Below, one piece after another: positions 26,731 through 36,300 of a stretch of DNA of 64,000 nt. Under the pieces are notes generated by a model, which worked only from the letters and a program-made list of their open reading frames with translations, was not told where the DNA came from and did no database searches. The stretch comes from JAVBKX01 sp031553835. GTDB lineage: Bacteria > Bacteroidota > Bacteroidia > Bacteroidales > Azobacteroidaceae. The position numbers and the translations under genes are program-made. Position 1 is the first letter of the stretch; every line of letters starts with the position of its first letter. The DNA is taken from assembly GCA_031553835.1 (NCBI GenBank), contig JAVBKX010000004.1:1-64000 (forward strand), read 5' to 3'.

Positions 26731-29700
26731 TTACTTTATTATCTTAAACGCCGTCCCATCGACGCTCAATATATACATTCCCTTGACAATATTGGGAAGA
26801 AGTTGATTGGTAATGCCCCGGGCTATTTTTTGCCCGTTTATACTGATCACATCTACCATTTCCCGCACATTGCTTTTAACTATAATGCCTGCATCTGTAA
26901 CTTGTATCTGCCGCGCTTCTGCATCCGGATATTCAATAGCGGATAATGCACCTGAAAAAGTAGTAAACTTACCGCCTGCATAAGATTGATCTAGTGCCTG
27001 AACGCCAATAGTATAGTTGCCCGTTTCAGCGATATCCATCACATATTCCCGCACGCCGGAAGACAAAGATGTCTGGAGATCCGTACCTACTTTAATCCGC
27101 CCGGTAATTAAATCCGCAGGAATCATGATCCAGTTTTTTCCGGTATCGTTATTTTTTACATAAATATTATAGCGTAAAGCCTGTTCAGACGTAATATCAT
27201 CGGATGATTTGCCCCAGGTGATATGCAATTTCCCATTTTTCATTTGAGCCTGGACGAAAGAAGGCGCGGTTGGCGGCTGATTGCCGGGAAGTCCGGCATC
27301 TTGCGGACGATTTTCGTAAATTCGAACCGGCGATGCATACATATCTCCCTTATAAGAACCTTTTTCGCCACCAATAACGAGATCCATATTTCCGTCACCA
27401 TCAACATCTCCCATATTGATTCCTCCGTTTTTGATGGGAAAGACCGGCTGTTGATTGTCTAAGACAAATTTTTGCCGATCGTTTTGATAATACACCCGGG
27501 TCAAATCCTGCGAACCATCATAGCCCTTCATGATCATATCCATGCGGCCGTCATTATTAAAATCGGCCACTAATACATTCGCCACATTAACCGGAGCGAT
27601 GCCGCTTTCGTTTGTACTACAAAACCGAAATTCGGGTTCTTTCGTTTCAGGATGAATCGCATTGTAATACAAATCTGAATAACGCGCCCAATTGTCTCCA
27701 TGTCCCGTTACTAAAATATCTAATGTACCATCGCCATTCACATCGCCTAAAACCGATTGACTTTGCCAGGCTCCGGCCATATTGGCGGGAGTAATATTAC
27801 TGAAAATTCCGTCGTGCATGTTTTTATATAAACCGATACCTCGGGCGATATGGCTATATCCTGTATGAAAGATATCGAGCCAACCGTCATTATCTATATC
27901 TCCGAACATAACAGAACCATTGGACGTCGGTTTATATCCTGCCGGTAATGCGTTTTTTTGCAACTCAAATTTACCTGTTCCGCCTATATTTTTGTATAAA
28001 TCAATGCTGCGATCTGCCTCATCTTTACATATTACCAATACATCGTTGTATCCATCGTGGTTATAATCGCCAATGGAAATCGTATTGAAATATTCTTCAT
28101 CACAATACTGCTTGAATCCGGTTTTATACACTTCTTGAAACATATAGTTTTCCTCCTGCCCAAGATTCCTGTATAAACGGGCATATTTTTGGCTCTCCGG
28201 GAAACGCCAGCCTCCTCCTTTGGCTACAAGAAATAAATCGAGATTGCCATCATTGTCATAATCAAAAAATACAGCATTCGTCCAAATCGACACCTGAATA
28301 TTAGCATCATACTCCTGAACCACCGTAAATGTACCGTCTCCTTTGTTCTTCACCAACGCAGCCATTTCGTTCCACATATGCCAATCTGCAGGTTTCGCCA
28401 CTTCTTCCCCTTCATATACATACCCTCCCGGACCATCAACATCATACTTGAACCAATTGAAATCGGCCTGACCTGCATCTTGCTGAGTATTATAGGTGAA
28501 AATTCCAACCCGGGCGCCTTTCCAATCTCCGGAGCCCAAAGAATATGGGTCTTTACAAGCTATAAATTCAATATTATCCAGACTATAATACAGTTGATGT
28601 TCATTGGTATTACCATTCAGTAATACTTTGAAATAAATGGTTTCACCCGGCGCTTCCTTTATTTGCGTCACTGTCCCATTCAATTCTGCATAAACATAAT
28701 TCTTACCGGATTTTCGCTGAACGCCGATCGCATTATATTTATTTCCAAGGCAAAATAAACCGGCCCGTTGTCCCTCGGCTAATTTACTGCAATCCAATTC
28801 AGTCGAAGCCTCTCCATAATATCCCATTACTTTTTGCGTGAACATGTTTTTAGCGCTTCGCAGTTTGTCCGCTTTTTGGGCTTTAATCACTAAATAGCCC
28901 GGACGTTCAACGAGCGACCAATTCTCATTCACCGGATTATGATTGAATTGCCATTGCAACCCTTTTTGTGTAGCAGAAAAATCATCGCCGGTCTGAGGCG
29001 CGTAAATTTCCGAAACTTTACCTGCCTGAGGTTTATTCCATTCTTTCACAGGCTCTCCGATTCCGTTTTCATCCAGGTCAACGCCTATTTCGGGAAAGCC
29101 ATCTTTCCATGTAACAGGTTGTAAATGTACGATTCTGCCTTGCGGATCTTTCGACTGAAAATGATAAAACCACCATTCGCCTTCGGGCGTATCCACCAAG
29201 GCGCCCTGGTGAGGCCCGTTGATGTTGGTCGTTCCTTGTTCCAATACGACTTTTCCCTCGTATGGCCCGTAAATATTTTTTGACCGCAATACTATTTGCC
29301 ATCCGGTAGAAACTCCGCCTTCGGGAATGCTTATATAGTAATAACCGTCCTTTTTAAACAGCTTGGTACCTTCGGCGGTAGGCCCTTTGTACACTTCAAC
29401 TCCATTATCCAATAATCGAGATCCGTCGGTTTTCATTTTATGAATGATAATCGGCCCGCCTCCCAATTGGCTCCGTCCCAAATATGCCTGACCATCATCG
29501 TCCCACAACGGGCAGGGATCTTCCCATCCGCTTACATGTTTCACATTGAGCAGAGGAGACCAGGGACCAGCGGGATTCACGGCATTTGACATAAATAATC
29601 CTTCATTGGGAGAACAGAAGAACACCCAGAATTTTCCATCGTGATAACGGATGGCAGGCGCCCAGGAACCGCCTCCGTAACGTTCATTCGTATTATACTC

Positions 29701-30165
29701 AGGAAAATCGAACCGGTCATATACCTGGCTGATCAGTTTCCAGTTGACCATATCGTCCGATTCAAGGATTTGCATTCCTATAAAATGGAAATCAGAGGCA
29801 ACCATATAATACTTGTCTTCCACACGGATTACATCGGGGTCGGAATAATCCGCATTCAGAATCGGATTAACATACGTTCCGTCGCCCTGATCCCCCCACC
29901 GGGTATCCTGATTAATCGCTTTCAAATACCATTTGTTGGCAGTAGCGCCCAAATCCTGTCCTCCATAGAATAAATCCATGCAGCCATTGTTGGTAAAATC
30001 AGCGAGTACCGGACGGGCCCGGTGCGATCCGGGAAATAAATCTTGTACTTTTTCATCCTGGCTGCCTAAGCGGTGAAAAGAAGTAGGTTGTTGTGAATAA
30101 AGCCCAATGTGCGGGAGTATCGACAAACTCAATAACAGATACTTTTTCAACATGTTGTTTTTCAT
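26731..30165 (-). CDS. Secreted GH43 enzyme inserted in an FG-GAP/VCBS propeller, with Fn3 and T9SS sorting domain
   Basis: A 1144-aa protein with this order: signal peptide (LSILPHIGLYSQ), one FG-GAP blade (about 35-80, RPVLADFTNNGCMDLFYGGQ), a GH43 catalytic domain (about 95-400) and its beta-sandwich (about 410-575), then several FG-GAP blades (about 585-960, FFDYDNDGNLDLFLVAK, GDVNGDGTLDILVTGHGDN). A Fn3-like module (965-1075) and a T9SS sorting domain ending KGMYILSVDGTAFKIIK follow. GH43 residues are the base Asp in NADYSDPDV, the Asp in SGWEDPCPLWDDDG and the Glu in GPTAEGTKLF, so it should be active, likely as a xylosidase or arabinofuranosidase. ATGs at 30270 and 30210 exist, but the -7 box at 30215-30222 places transcription start at about 30208, which favours 30165 or 30153. 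Confidence 0.85.
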   Translation of the reverse strand: MKNNMLKKYLLLSLSILPHIGLYSQQPTSFHRLGSQDEKVQDLFPGSHRARPVLADFTNNGCMDLFYGGQDLGATANKWYLKAINQDTRWGDQGDGTYVNPILNADYSDPDVIRVEDKYYMVASDFHFIGMQILESDDMVNWKLISQVYDRFDFPEYNTNERYGGGSWAPAIRYHDGKFWVFFCSPNEGLFMSNAVNPAGPWSPLLNVKHVSGWEDPCPLWDDDGQAYLGRSQLGGGPIIIHKMKTDGSRLLDNGVEVYKGPTAEGTKLFKKDGYYYISIPEGGVSTGWQIVLRSKNIYGPYEGKVVLEQGTTNINGPHQGALVDTPEGEWWFYHFQSKDPQGRIVHLQPVTWKDGFPEIGVDLDENGIGEPVKEWNKPQAGKVSEIYAPQTGDDFSATQKGLQWQFNHNPVNENWSLVERPGYLVIKAQKADKLRSAKNMFTQKVMGYYGEASTELDCSKLAEGQRAGLFCLGNKYNAIGVQRKSGKNYVYAELNGTVTQIKEAPGETIYFKVLLNGNTNEHQLYYSLDNIEFIACKDPYSLGSGDWKGARVGIFTYNTQQDAGQADFNWFKYDVDGPGGYVYEGEEVAKPADWHMWNEMAALVKNKGDGTFTVVQEYDANIQVSIWTNAVFFDYDNDGNLDLFLVAKGGGWRFPESQKYARLYRNLGQEENYMFQEVYKTGFKQYCDEEYFNTISIGDYNHDGYNDVLVICKDEADRSIDLYKNIGGTGKFELQKNALPAGYKPTSNGSVMFGDIDNDGWLDIFHTGYSHIARGIGLYKNMHDGIFSNITPANMAGAWQSQSVLGDVNGDGTLDILVTGHGDNWARYSDLYYNAIHPETKEPEFRFCSTNESGIAPVNVANVLVADFNNDGRMDMIMKGYDGSQDLTRVYYQNDRQKFVLDNQQPVFPIKNGGINMGDVDGDGNMDLVIGGEKGSYKGDMYASPVRIYENRPQDAGLPGNQPPTAPSFVQAQMKNGKLHITWGKSSDDITSEQALRYNIYVKNNDTGKNWIMIPADLITGRIKVGTDLQTSLSSGVREYVMDIAETGNYTIGVQALDQSYAGGKFTTFSGALSAIEYPDAEARQIQVTDAGIIVKSNVREMVDVISINGQKIARGITNQLLPNIVKGMYILSVDGTAFKIIK

Positions 30166-30214
30166 ATTATCCGGATAATTTTTAACAATCATCAACATTA
30201 CATTTTTCATGGCA

Positions 30215-30222
30215 CAAATATA
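30215..30222 (-). promoter_or_regulatory. Candidate -7 box of the GH43/FG-GAP fusion gene
   Basis: TATATTTG on the minus strand, an exact TAnnTTTG match about 50 bases before the preferred start. No -33 TTTG at 19-21 bases; the direct repeats just upstream suggest an activator instead. Confidence 0.55.
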
Positions 30223-30241
30223 AAGGGATTGGTTATCTTTA

Positions 30242-30284
30242 TTTGTCGCAAATGTTGAAAAATATATCACTTTTGTCGCAAATG
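30242..30284 (-). promoter_or_regulatory. Two 13-bp direct repeats with 30-bp period, probable activator site
   Basis: CATTTGCGACAAA occurs on the minus strand at 30272-30284 and again at 30242-30254, exactly 30 bp apart (about three helical turns). The centres lie near -40 and -70 relative to the inferred transcription start. This arrangement is typical of activators that bind as direct-repeat dimers, such as AraC-family output domains. I did not find the same motif upstream of the GH31 operon. Confidence 0.5.
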
Positions 30285-30337
30285 AATCATATCCTGATCG
30301 TTTCCATGATTTTCAGGTGCAACGACTCCCGTCAAAT

Positions 30338-31687
30338 TCAAAAAAATAAACTGCGTTGTAAAATATAAATACCGCATCCGGCAATATATCCGACAAAAGC
30401 CAATAATGAGATGCGCTTCAAATACCAGATGAAATCTATTTTTTCCATTCCCATGACGGCAACACCGGCTGCAGAACCAATAATCAGGATACTTCCGCCT
30501 GTACCGGCCGCATAAGCAAGAAATTCCCAAAAATAATGATCCATCGGAAAGTCGTACATCCCTATGGCGCCCGCTACCAGGGGCACATTATCCACAATGG
30601 ATGAAAGGATGCCGATTATGGTTGTGATGACATAATATTTACCAGGCTCTTCCATCGGAATATTGTCCAACGATTGAGACAACACACCCAGTTGTCCGCA
30701 CGTTTGCATGGCCGCCACCGCCATCAGGATTCCAAGAAAAAACAAGATGCTGGGTGTATCTACCTTTCGCAAAATATTGGCTACGGAGAGATGGGAAGTC
30801 CTTTTTTCAGAGAGGCGTCTGTGTATAATTTCCGTAGTAATCCACAGCACACCCAATCCTCCCAACATGCCTAAATAAGGCGGTAAATGAGTAATGGTTT
30901 TGAAAACCGGAACGAATAATAATGCTCCGACTCCAAGCAGTAAAATAAACATGCGCAATCCTTTGGGAACGCTAAATTCTCCGTTCTGACTTTCTTTTAC
31001 AGCCGGACGGCTGACATTACCTTTCATTGTAAATGTAAGAATCGCCAAGGGCGCTACGATGGAAACTAAACTGGGCAAAAATGTCATTTTAATTATATTT
31101 AAAGCGCTTATTTTGCCTCCAATCCAAAGCATGATCGTAGTTACATCACCAATCGGAGACCAGGCGCCTCCGGCATTGGCGGCCAAAATTACCGTTCCTG
31201 CATAAAACCAGCGGTCATGCCGGTCTGATACCAGCTTACGAAGCAAGGCGATCATTACAATCGAAGTAGTCAGATTATCAAGTACAGCCGACATAAAAAA
31301 TGTCAGCAAACTGATAATCCACAACAGCGTGGTTTTCTTTGTTGTAACAATTTTGTCGGTAATTACACGGAAGCCTTCATGAGAATCCACAATTTCAACA
31401 ATAGTCATGGCGCCTAACAGAAAAAACAGAATCTCAGCAACTTCCCCCAAATGTTCCAGTAACGGGCCATGTGCTACCCAGGATGCAAAATTCGAATCCG
31501 GGTGAGATGCTATATATTCCCGAAAAGCTTCATATACAGGCATACCCGATGGATCGCCCAATACAAGAAACACCCACATTAATGTTCCCAACAACAATGC
31601 TGTGGCCGATTTATTCACATGCAACGGATGTTCTAAGGCTATACACGTGTAACCCAGAACAAAGACTACAATCATTACAACAAACAT
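30338..31687 (-). CDS. nhaD: NhaD-type Na+/H+ antiporter
   Basis: A 449-aa polytopic inner-membrane protein of the ArsB/NhaD ion-transporter superfamily with about 12 membrane segments. Recognisable parts are the start FVVMIVVFVLGYTCIALEHPL, EILFFLLGAMTIVEIVDSHEGF, LSAVLDNLTTSIVMIALLRKL, AANAGGAWSPIGDVTTIMLWIGG and SSIVDNVPLVAGAIGMY, with the conserved Asn/Asp pairs. It exchanges Na+ or Li+ for H+ and contributes to ion balance, which fits an organism with an Rnf ion pump. It has its own promoter (31719-31749). Confidence 0.92.
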   Translation of the reverse strand: MFVVMIVVFVLGYTCIALEHPLHVNKSATALLLGTLMWVFLVLGDPSGMPVYEAFREYIASHPDSNFASWVAHGPLLEHLGEVAEILFFLLGAMTIVEIVDSHEGFRVITDKIVTTKKTTLLWIISLLTFFMSAVLDNLTTSIVMIALLRKLVSDRHDRWFYAGTVILAANAGGAWSPIGDVTTIMLWIGGKISALNIIKMTFLPSLVSIVAPLAILTFTMKGNVSRPAVKESQNGEFSVPKGLRMFILLLGVGALLFVPVFKTITHLPPYLGMLGGLGVLWITTEIIHRRLSEKRTSHLSVANILRKVDTPSILFFLGILMAVAAMQTCGQLGVLSQSLDNIPMEEPGKYYVITTIIGILSSIVDNVPLVAGAIGMYDFPMDHYFWEFLAYAAGTGGSILIIGSAAGVAVMGMEKIDFIWYLKRISLLAFVGYIAGCGIYILQRSLFF

Positions 31688-31718
31688 ATCAAATAGTACT
31701 TACATTAAAATTAAAGGA

Positions 31719-31749
31719 CAAAGATACCGTTTTTTCGTTTGCTGCCAAA
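31719..31749 (-). promoter_or_regulatory. Promoter of nhaD
   Basis: On the minus strand TTTG (31746-31749) is followed after 19 bases by TATCTTTG (31719-31726), a full -33/-7 Bacteroidota promoter 32 bases before the nhaD ATG. Confidence 0.7.
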
Positions 31750-31799
31750 AAATATTGTTTCAGAGAATAATACCCGACAACAAGTATTATTTAATTTAA

Positions 31800-32027
31800 T
31801 CAGGAATAATATATTTCTGAAATAGAATTGTTTATTTCAAAATGCAGGGTGTTGTTTTTGTCAACAAACTTGATTTTATTCTCCCGCGCCAACCATCCTA
31901 AGGCTAAATGAATCATTGATTCTTTTAATCCTGAAAGTTCTCCAAGCTGCCTGATGGTCATGCTTCCTCGTTTTAAAAGCAGTTGCCAAATCTTACCGGC
32001 ATGACTGCCAATTTCATTCTTGATCAT
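31800..32027 (-). CDS. Winged-helix protein of the DUF2582 family
   Basis: A 75-aa protein (MIKNEIGSHAGKIWQLL) that forms one winged helix: IWQLLLKRGSMTIRQLGELSGLKESMIHLALGWLARENKIKFVDKNNTLHFEI. It matches the short DUF2582 winged-helix family common in Bacteroidota and archaea; a DNA-binding role is assumed. The start at 32027 is the family-like one; an upstream ATG at 32078 adds a non-conserved tail. It is divergent from dinB, with a small dyad between them (32064-32082). Confidence 0.7.
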   Translation of the reverse strand: MIKNEIGSHAGKIWQLLLKRGSMTIRQLGELSGLKESMIHLALGWLARENKIKFVDKNNTLHFEINNSISEIYYS

Positions 32028-32063
32028 AACTGTTGTGTTAAGAAAGTGATTATTCCGGTAACA

Positions 32064-32082
32064 TCTAATGCGCCCCATTAGA
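32064..32082. promoter_or_regulatory. Small dyad TCTAATG-N5-CATTAGA between DUF2582 and dinB
   Basis: A perfect 7-bp inverted repeat separated by 5 bases lies 36 bases upstream of the DUF2582 start and upstream of the dinB promoter. It may be an operator, perhaps of the winged-helix protein itself; this is a guess from position. Confidence 0.3.
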
Positions 32083-32138
32083 CACCGTTAAATTAAACAA
32101 TTTTTTGAAAGAATCCAAATATCTAAACACATTTTTAT

Positions 32139-32146
32139 TACTTTTG
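32139..32146 (+). promoter_or_regulatory. Candidate -7 box of dinB
   Basis: TACTTTTG, an exact TAnnTTTG match. The expected transcription start, about 32152, lies next to the GTG at 32153, so the mRNA would be leaderless or nearly so. No -33 box is seen. Confidence 0.45.
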
Positions 32147-32152
32147 TTTACG

Positions 32153-33223
32153 GTGATAAGAAAAATTATTCATATTGACATGGATGCTTTTTATGCGTCG
32201 GTCGAACAGCGTGATAATGAGGCATTGAAAGGCAAGCCGGTTGCGGTCGGTTATTCGGAAGCCCGTGGTGTAGTCGCTGCTGCCAGTTATGAAGCGCGCA
32301 AATTTGGCGTACGATCTGCAATGCCCTCACTGACAGCAAAAAACAAATGTCCGCAATTGATTTTTGTCCCGCCTCATTTTGAAGTGTATCATGAAGTCTC
32401 CAATCAAATCAGGGAGATTTTTTACGAATATACTGATTTAGTAGAACCTCTTTCGTTGGACGAAGCTTTTTTAGATGTTACCATCAACCGAAAAAATAAT
32501 CCTTCCGCCAGCCTCATCGCTAAAGAAATACAACAAAAAATTTTTGAAAAAACACAATTAAGAGCATCTGCCGGGGTGTCAATTAATAAATTTTTGGCAA
32601 AAATCGCATCCGATTACAAAAAGCCCAATGGTTTTTTTGTAATACTCCCGGAAGACGCCGAAAAATTTGTGGAAGGATTGAAAATCGAACAATTTTTCGG
32701 AGTCGGAAAAGTGACAGCCCAAAAGATGCACGAAAATCACATTTTTACAGGATGGGATTTGAAACAGCGTACTGAGTCGGAGTTGGTCCGTCTATTCGGA
32801 AAAGCCGGACATGAATTTTACTTATACGCCCGGGCGATCGACCTGCGTGAAGTGGAACCCAATCGAATTGTCAAATCGGTAAGCGCCGAAACTACATTCC
32901 TGCAAGACAAAGACAATTTGAACCTGCTGACATTAGAACTTTATCATTTGGCTAAAGAAGTTTTCGGGAGAATGACGGATGAAGATTTTTATGGCAGAAC
33001 GGTTACTATTAAAATTAAATATAATAATTTTCAAGTAATTACCAGGAGCAAAACCTTACCACACAGAATTCGTATGTTTCAAGAATTGTGGCCTGTTGCA
33101 AAAGGAATGATGAAACAGGTGGATTTAAGCAATAAACCCGTTCGGTTGTTGGGGCTTGGAGTAGGCAATGCAAGCGATGAAGCAGAGAAAAAAAGTATTC
33201 AGCTGGAACTGGATTTATTTTAA
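32153..33223 (+). CDS. dinB: DNA polymerase IV (translesion synthesis)
   Basis: A Y-family DNA polymerase of 356 aa that copies past damaged bases. Visible motifs are HIDMDAFYASVEQRD at the N-terminus (metal Asp9), PLSLDEAFLDVT with Asp103 and Glu104, SAGVSINKFLAKIASDYKKPNGF, the helix-hairpin-helix region (FFGVGKVTAQKMHENHIFT) and a little-finger domain. The C-terminus ends LELDLF, a probable beta-clamp-binding motif (QxLDLF type: IQLELDLF). I chose the GTG at 32153 because homologues begin at this point and the -7 box at 32139-32146 excludes the ATG at 32105. It stands alone and is convergent with the large FG-GAP gene. Confidence 0.93.
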   Translation: MIRKIIHIDMDAFYASVEQRDNEALKGKPVAVGYSEARGVVAAASYEARKFGVRSAMPSLTAKNKCPQLIFVPPHFEVYHEVSNQIREIFYEYTDLVEPLSLDEAFLDVTINRKNNPSASLIAKEIQQKIFEKTQLRASAGVSINKFLAKIASDYKKPNGFFVILPEDAEKFVEGLKIEQFFGVGKVTAQKMHENHIFTGWDLKQRTESELVRLFGKAGHEFYLYARAIDLREVEPNRIVKSVSAETTFLQDKDNLNLLTLELYHLAKEVFGRMTDEDFYGRTVTIKIKYNNFQVITRSKTLPHRIRMFQELWPVAKGMMKQVDLSNKPVRLLGLGVGNASDEAEKKSIQLELDLF

Positions 33224-33245
33224 TCCATGATCTTCTCTCGTGCAT

Positions 33246-33324
33246 TACGTAAGGCAGCATCAATACCTTACGTAAAGCGATATTGATGCCTTACGCAAGG
33301 TAACAAAGGCACCTTGCGTAAGGC
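33246..33324. repeat. Palindromic TTACGTAAGG-type repeat cluster between convergent genes
   Basis: Four variants of CCTTACGTAAGG follow each other here. They include a perfect 14-bp inverted repeat, GCCTTACGCAAGGT (33288-33301) and ACCTTGCGTAAGGC (33311-33324), and a 9-bp pair GCATCAATA (33257-33265)/TATTGATGC (33281-33289). The array fills nearly the whole 109-base gap between the dinB stop and the stop of the FG-GAP gene. There is no T-run, so it is not a standard intrinsic terminator, though it may block transcription from both sides. It resembles REP-like intergenic elements. Confidence 0.6.
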
Positions 33325-33332
33325 AAAAAGGT

Positions 33333-36300
33333 TTAACGTTTAATCACCTTTACCCTGTCATTACCGACCATCAATACATATACACCTTCGGAAAGATTGG
33401 AAATGTTGATTTCTGTTGCCATGGCATTAACCGGCTGAACGAGTTTGAGGTTACCGACAAGGTCGTAAATACGAATCTGTTCTTCGCTACCGGAATATAG
33501 TACTATCAATCTGCCATTTATCACCGGATTGGGATAGATTGTCAACTTACTATCCGGTATTTCTATCTTGGGTAACCCGACTGTTGCCGATGTCAAAAGC
33601 GTTTTTTCTGCATACATGCCACTTCCATTGGTTGTGGTAGCGCGAACGGTAATGTATCCGCCAACAACGATATTGGAAACAGTCAGATAATTACCACCTA
33701 ACTGTACATCAAAGCCAGGCGTTTTTTCCGAAATACTCCACTCTATGTCCGAACCTGCCATTTCTATCGGTAAAATATCTGCATAAAGATGGGTGTTATT
33801 TTCTGTTGCCGTCAAAATATCACGATCAGTACGAATGGACAGCGAGGTGATCACATCCTTTATCCTTATCGTTTTCTGTGTCGATAGATTGGAGCCATCG
33901 ATCGTAGCGGCTTTTACCACCACATGGCCATTACCTGCACCGGTAAGCGCGAGCCGTCCGTAGCTATCAACCGCAGCCAATTCGCCACCGCTTATTATTG
34001 TCCATCCGGCAGCCTGATAGGTGGCTGTACCCGGCATAATGTTTGCTATCATATACATGCCCGGCTGTGAAGGCGTGAGTTCGTCCCGCGAATCAATCGA
34101 AATACTTGTTGCCAGTACGGCGTGGAAGGCATCGGAGGTACATACCACATTGGAATGTCCTGGAGGTGTCGCCTGTGCGGTTCGCATTCCTGCTGCGAGA
34201 GTATATGCCCTGTCATATTCAACGGCATAATAAACATGGCCCGAAGGCGGGGTCATATCTGTAAACGAAGCATTACTGCCCGATATTTCCGCCAAAAGCG
34301 ACAGGTTTTCAGGCGTTGTGCCTCGCATGATTTTGAAACTTTCGATCATGGCGCCTTCATATTGCCCCCAATACAGGTTCCAGGAGTTACCGGCGCCTTT
34401 GTTGATCATCAGGTGGATACCCTTGTGAGGAGTCCCCGGCTGCGATTCGCCAAAAGTAGTAGCCCACGCTATACGATAGCGCGAAACCATCATGTTCGTA
34501 TTGGAATACGGGTCAATATAGGACGTTTGAGTAAGGGGCAGGCTTGCTTCCAACCGGAAGTCGTTGTATTTTGCCCCCTCTTTGTAAACATTTATTCCGG
34601 TAACAAAACCGGGTAATCCGCCGGGAACAGTCCATGATATTTCATTTTTGCTGCCATTAACCGTTACAAGCGTTATTTCGGGTTTGATCATATTCGACAC
34701 ATGCACCTGATACCAGTTCGATTCCGCTGTTCCGCAGGGAGCTGCAACAGTAAACTGTAAGGTATAGCAGCCTTCCTGGGGGAAAGTCAACGCAGCGGTA
34801 TTGCTAACGGCGTTCACTTTCCATGACGGTGCAACGCCCGGAGGAATAATGGTCATAGGCGGATAACTGTAAATAAACGAATTGGAGTTATAATACCATT
34901 TCAAGTCATAATCTACCTGAGCATTTTGCAGCGGAATGTTCAATGTTACTCCGGCAAGCACCTGTTCGGGTATGCTGAATATAGTACTGACTGGTTGCAA
35001 GACCTGCACAGCGGCTTCGTTGGTTACACTGCTTACGGTTACGCTGATATTTTTTGCACCTGGTGTATCCCAAACCACTTCGTAGAAGTTTCCATTGGTG
35101 TTTAGCAATCGTCCACCGTCCCAGTTCCACACACGCTCAATGGGTGTACCTGTACCTTTGTACTCAATGGTTGCGGGAATTTGAGCACAAACCGAAGCAG
35201 AGACTTTGATTTGCGGGTTGCTCACTACTTTTGCCACCACCGGGACTGAAAAATCCGAAACAGCATTCCATTCATCCAATGTTTGAATTTGAATTTCGTA
35301 ATTTGTACCGACAGCAAATGCCGTGAGCGGAATTTCCATGCGGGTAGCCGCGTGGTAATAGGGATTGTAGGGATAATCTTTTAGCGATACCGGTTGCATA
35401 TTGTTTTTTCTATCGTTGAGCGGCGAAATCACATAAGCATTATCGCCGGTGGCGCCCTGTCTTTTCACACTGAGGTTATAACGCAGCATCGTTGCCGGGC
35501 TTTCGGCATCAGTGGCGGCATCCCACTCAATGAGCAGGCTTTCGTCGGTTTGCGTCCAGCGGATATTGGCAGGAGCGGAAGGCGAAGCGTTGACTACAGT
35601 GCTGCTGTTTTTGTATCCCTGGTATCCGTAATAAGAATTGGCTCCGAAAGGGATATCCTGTACTCCGTCATTGTCAACATCGGCCAATATTACTGCATAA
35701 GGCAAATTATTATTTTCATAATATTCGGCATCCAGATTTTCATAAAAATATAAAATACCTCTTTTGTAGCCATACTCGGCCCAATTAGGAACAGCATACT
35801 CAAAAACGACATCAAGATAGCCGTTATTATCAAAATCATAGGCATACAAAAGAGTTACGGCTCCCGGACGTGAATCGCTTTTACTTCTTTTTAATTCCGT
35901 AATGGGAACAACCAGATCTCCTTCCGGCTCAAAACTTTCGTTTTTATGATTTAAAAAGGCCTGGATAATATTGCCGCTTGCAGCCAACAAATCAATGTAT
36001 CCATCACTGTTTACATCTGCAAGCAAGTAACTATATTTATACTCAGGATACCCCGTAGATGTTGTTGATTTCAATGTTGTCAGAAATTCTTTTCTTGTGA
36101 AATTTCCTTTACCATCGTTCAACATCTGCACTACGCGAACTCCATCTCCTCCATCCATGGCATCCACCAATATGGCATCCATAAATCCATCCTTGTTCAG
36201 ATCTATCATCTTTGAATGATAAACGTCAAACCCGAATTCTTTTGCCGTAAAACTTTTATAATCGCCATTATTGAGCTGTAGTTTATAATTTCCCCAACCG

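Noticed and set aside
32105..32152. ATG at 32105 as the dinB start
   Set aside because: It lies upstream of the -7 box at 32139-32146 and adds residues absent from DinB homologues; GTG at 32153 fits better.
33288..33324. The 14-bp stem as an intrinsic terminator
   Set aside because: No T-run follows on either strand; kept as a repeat element instead.
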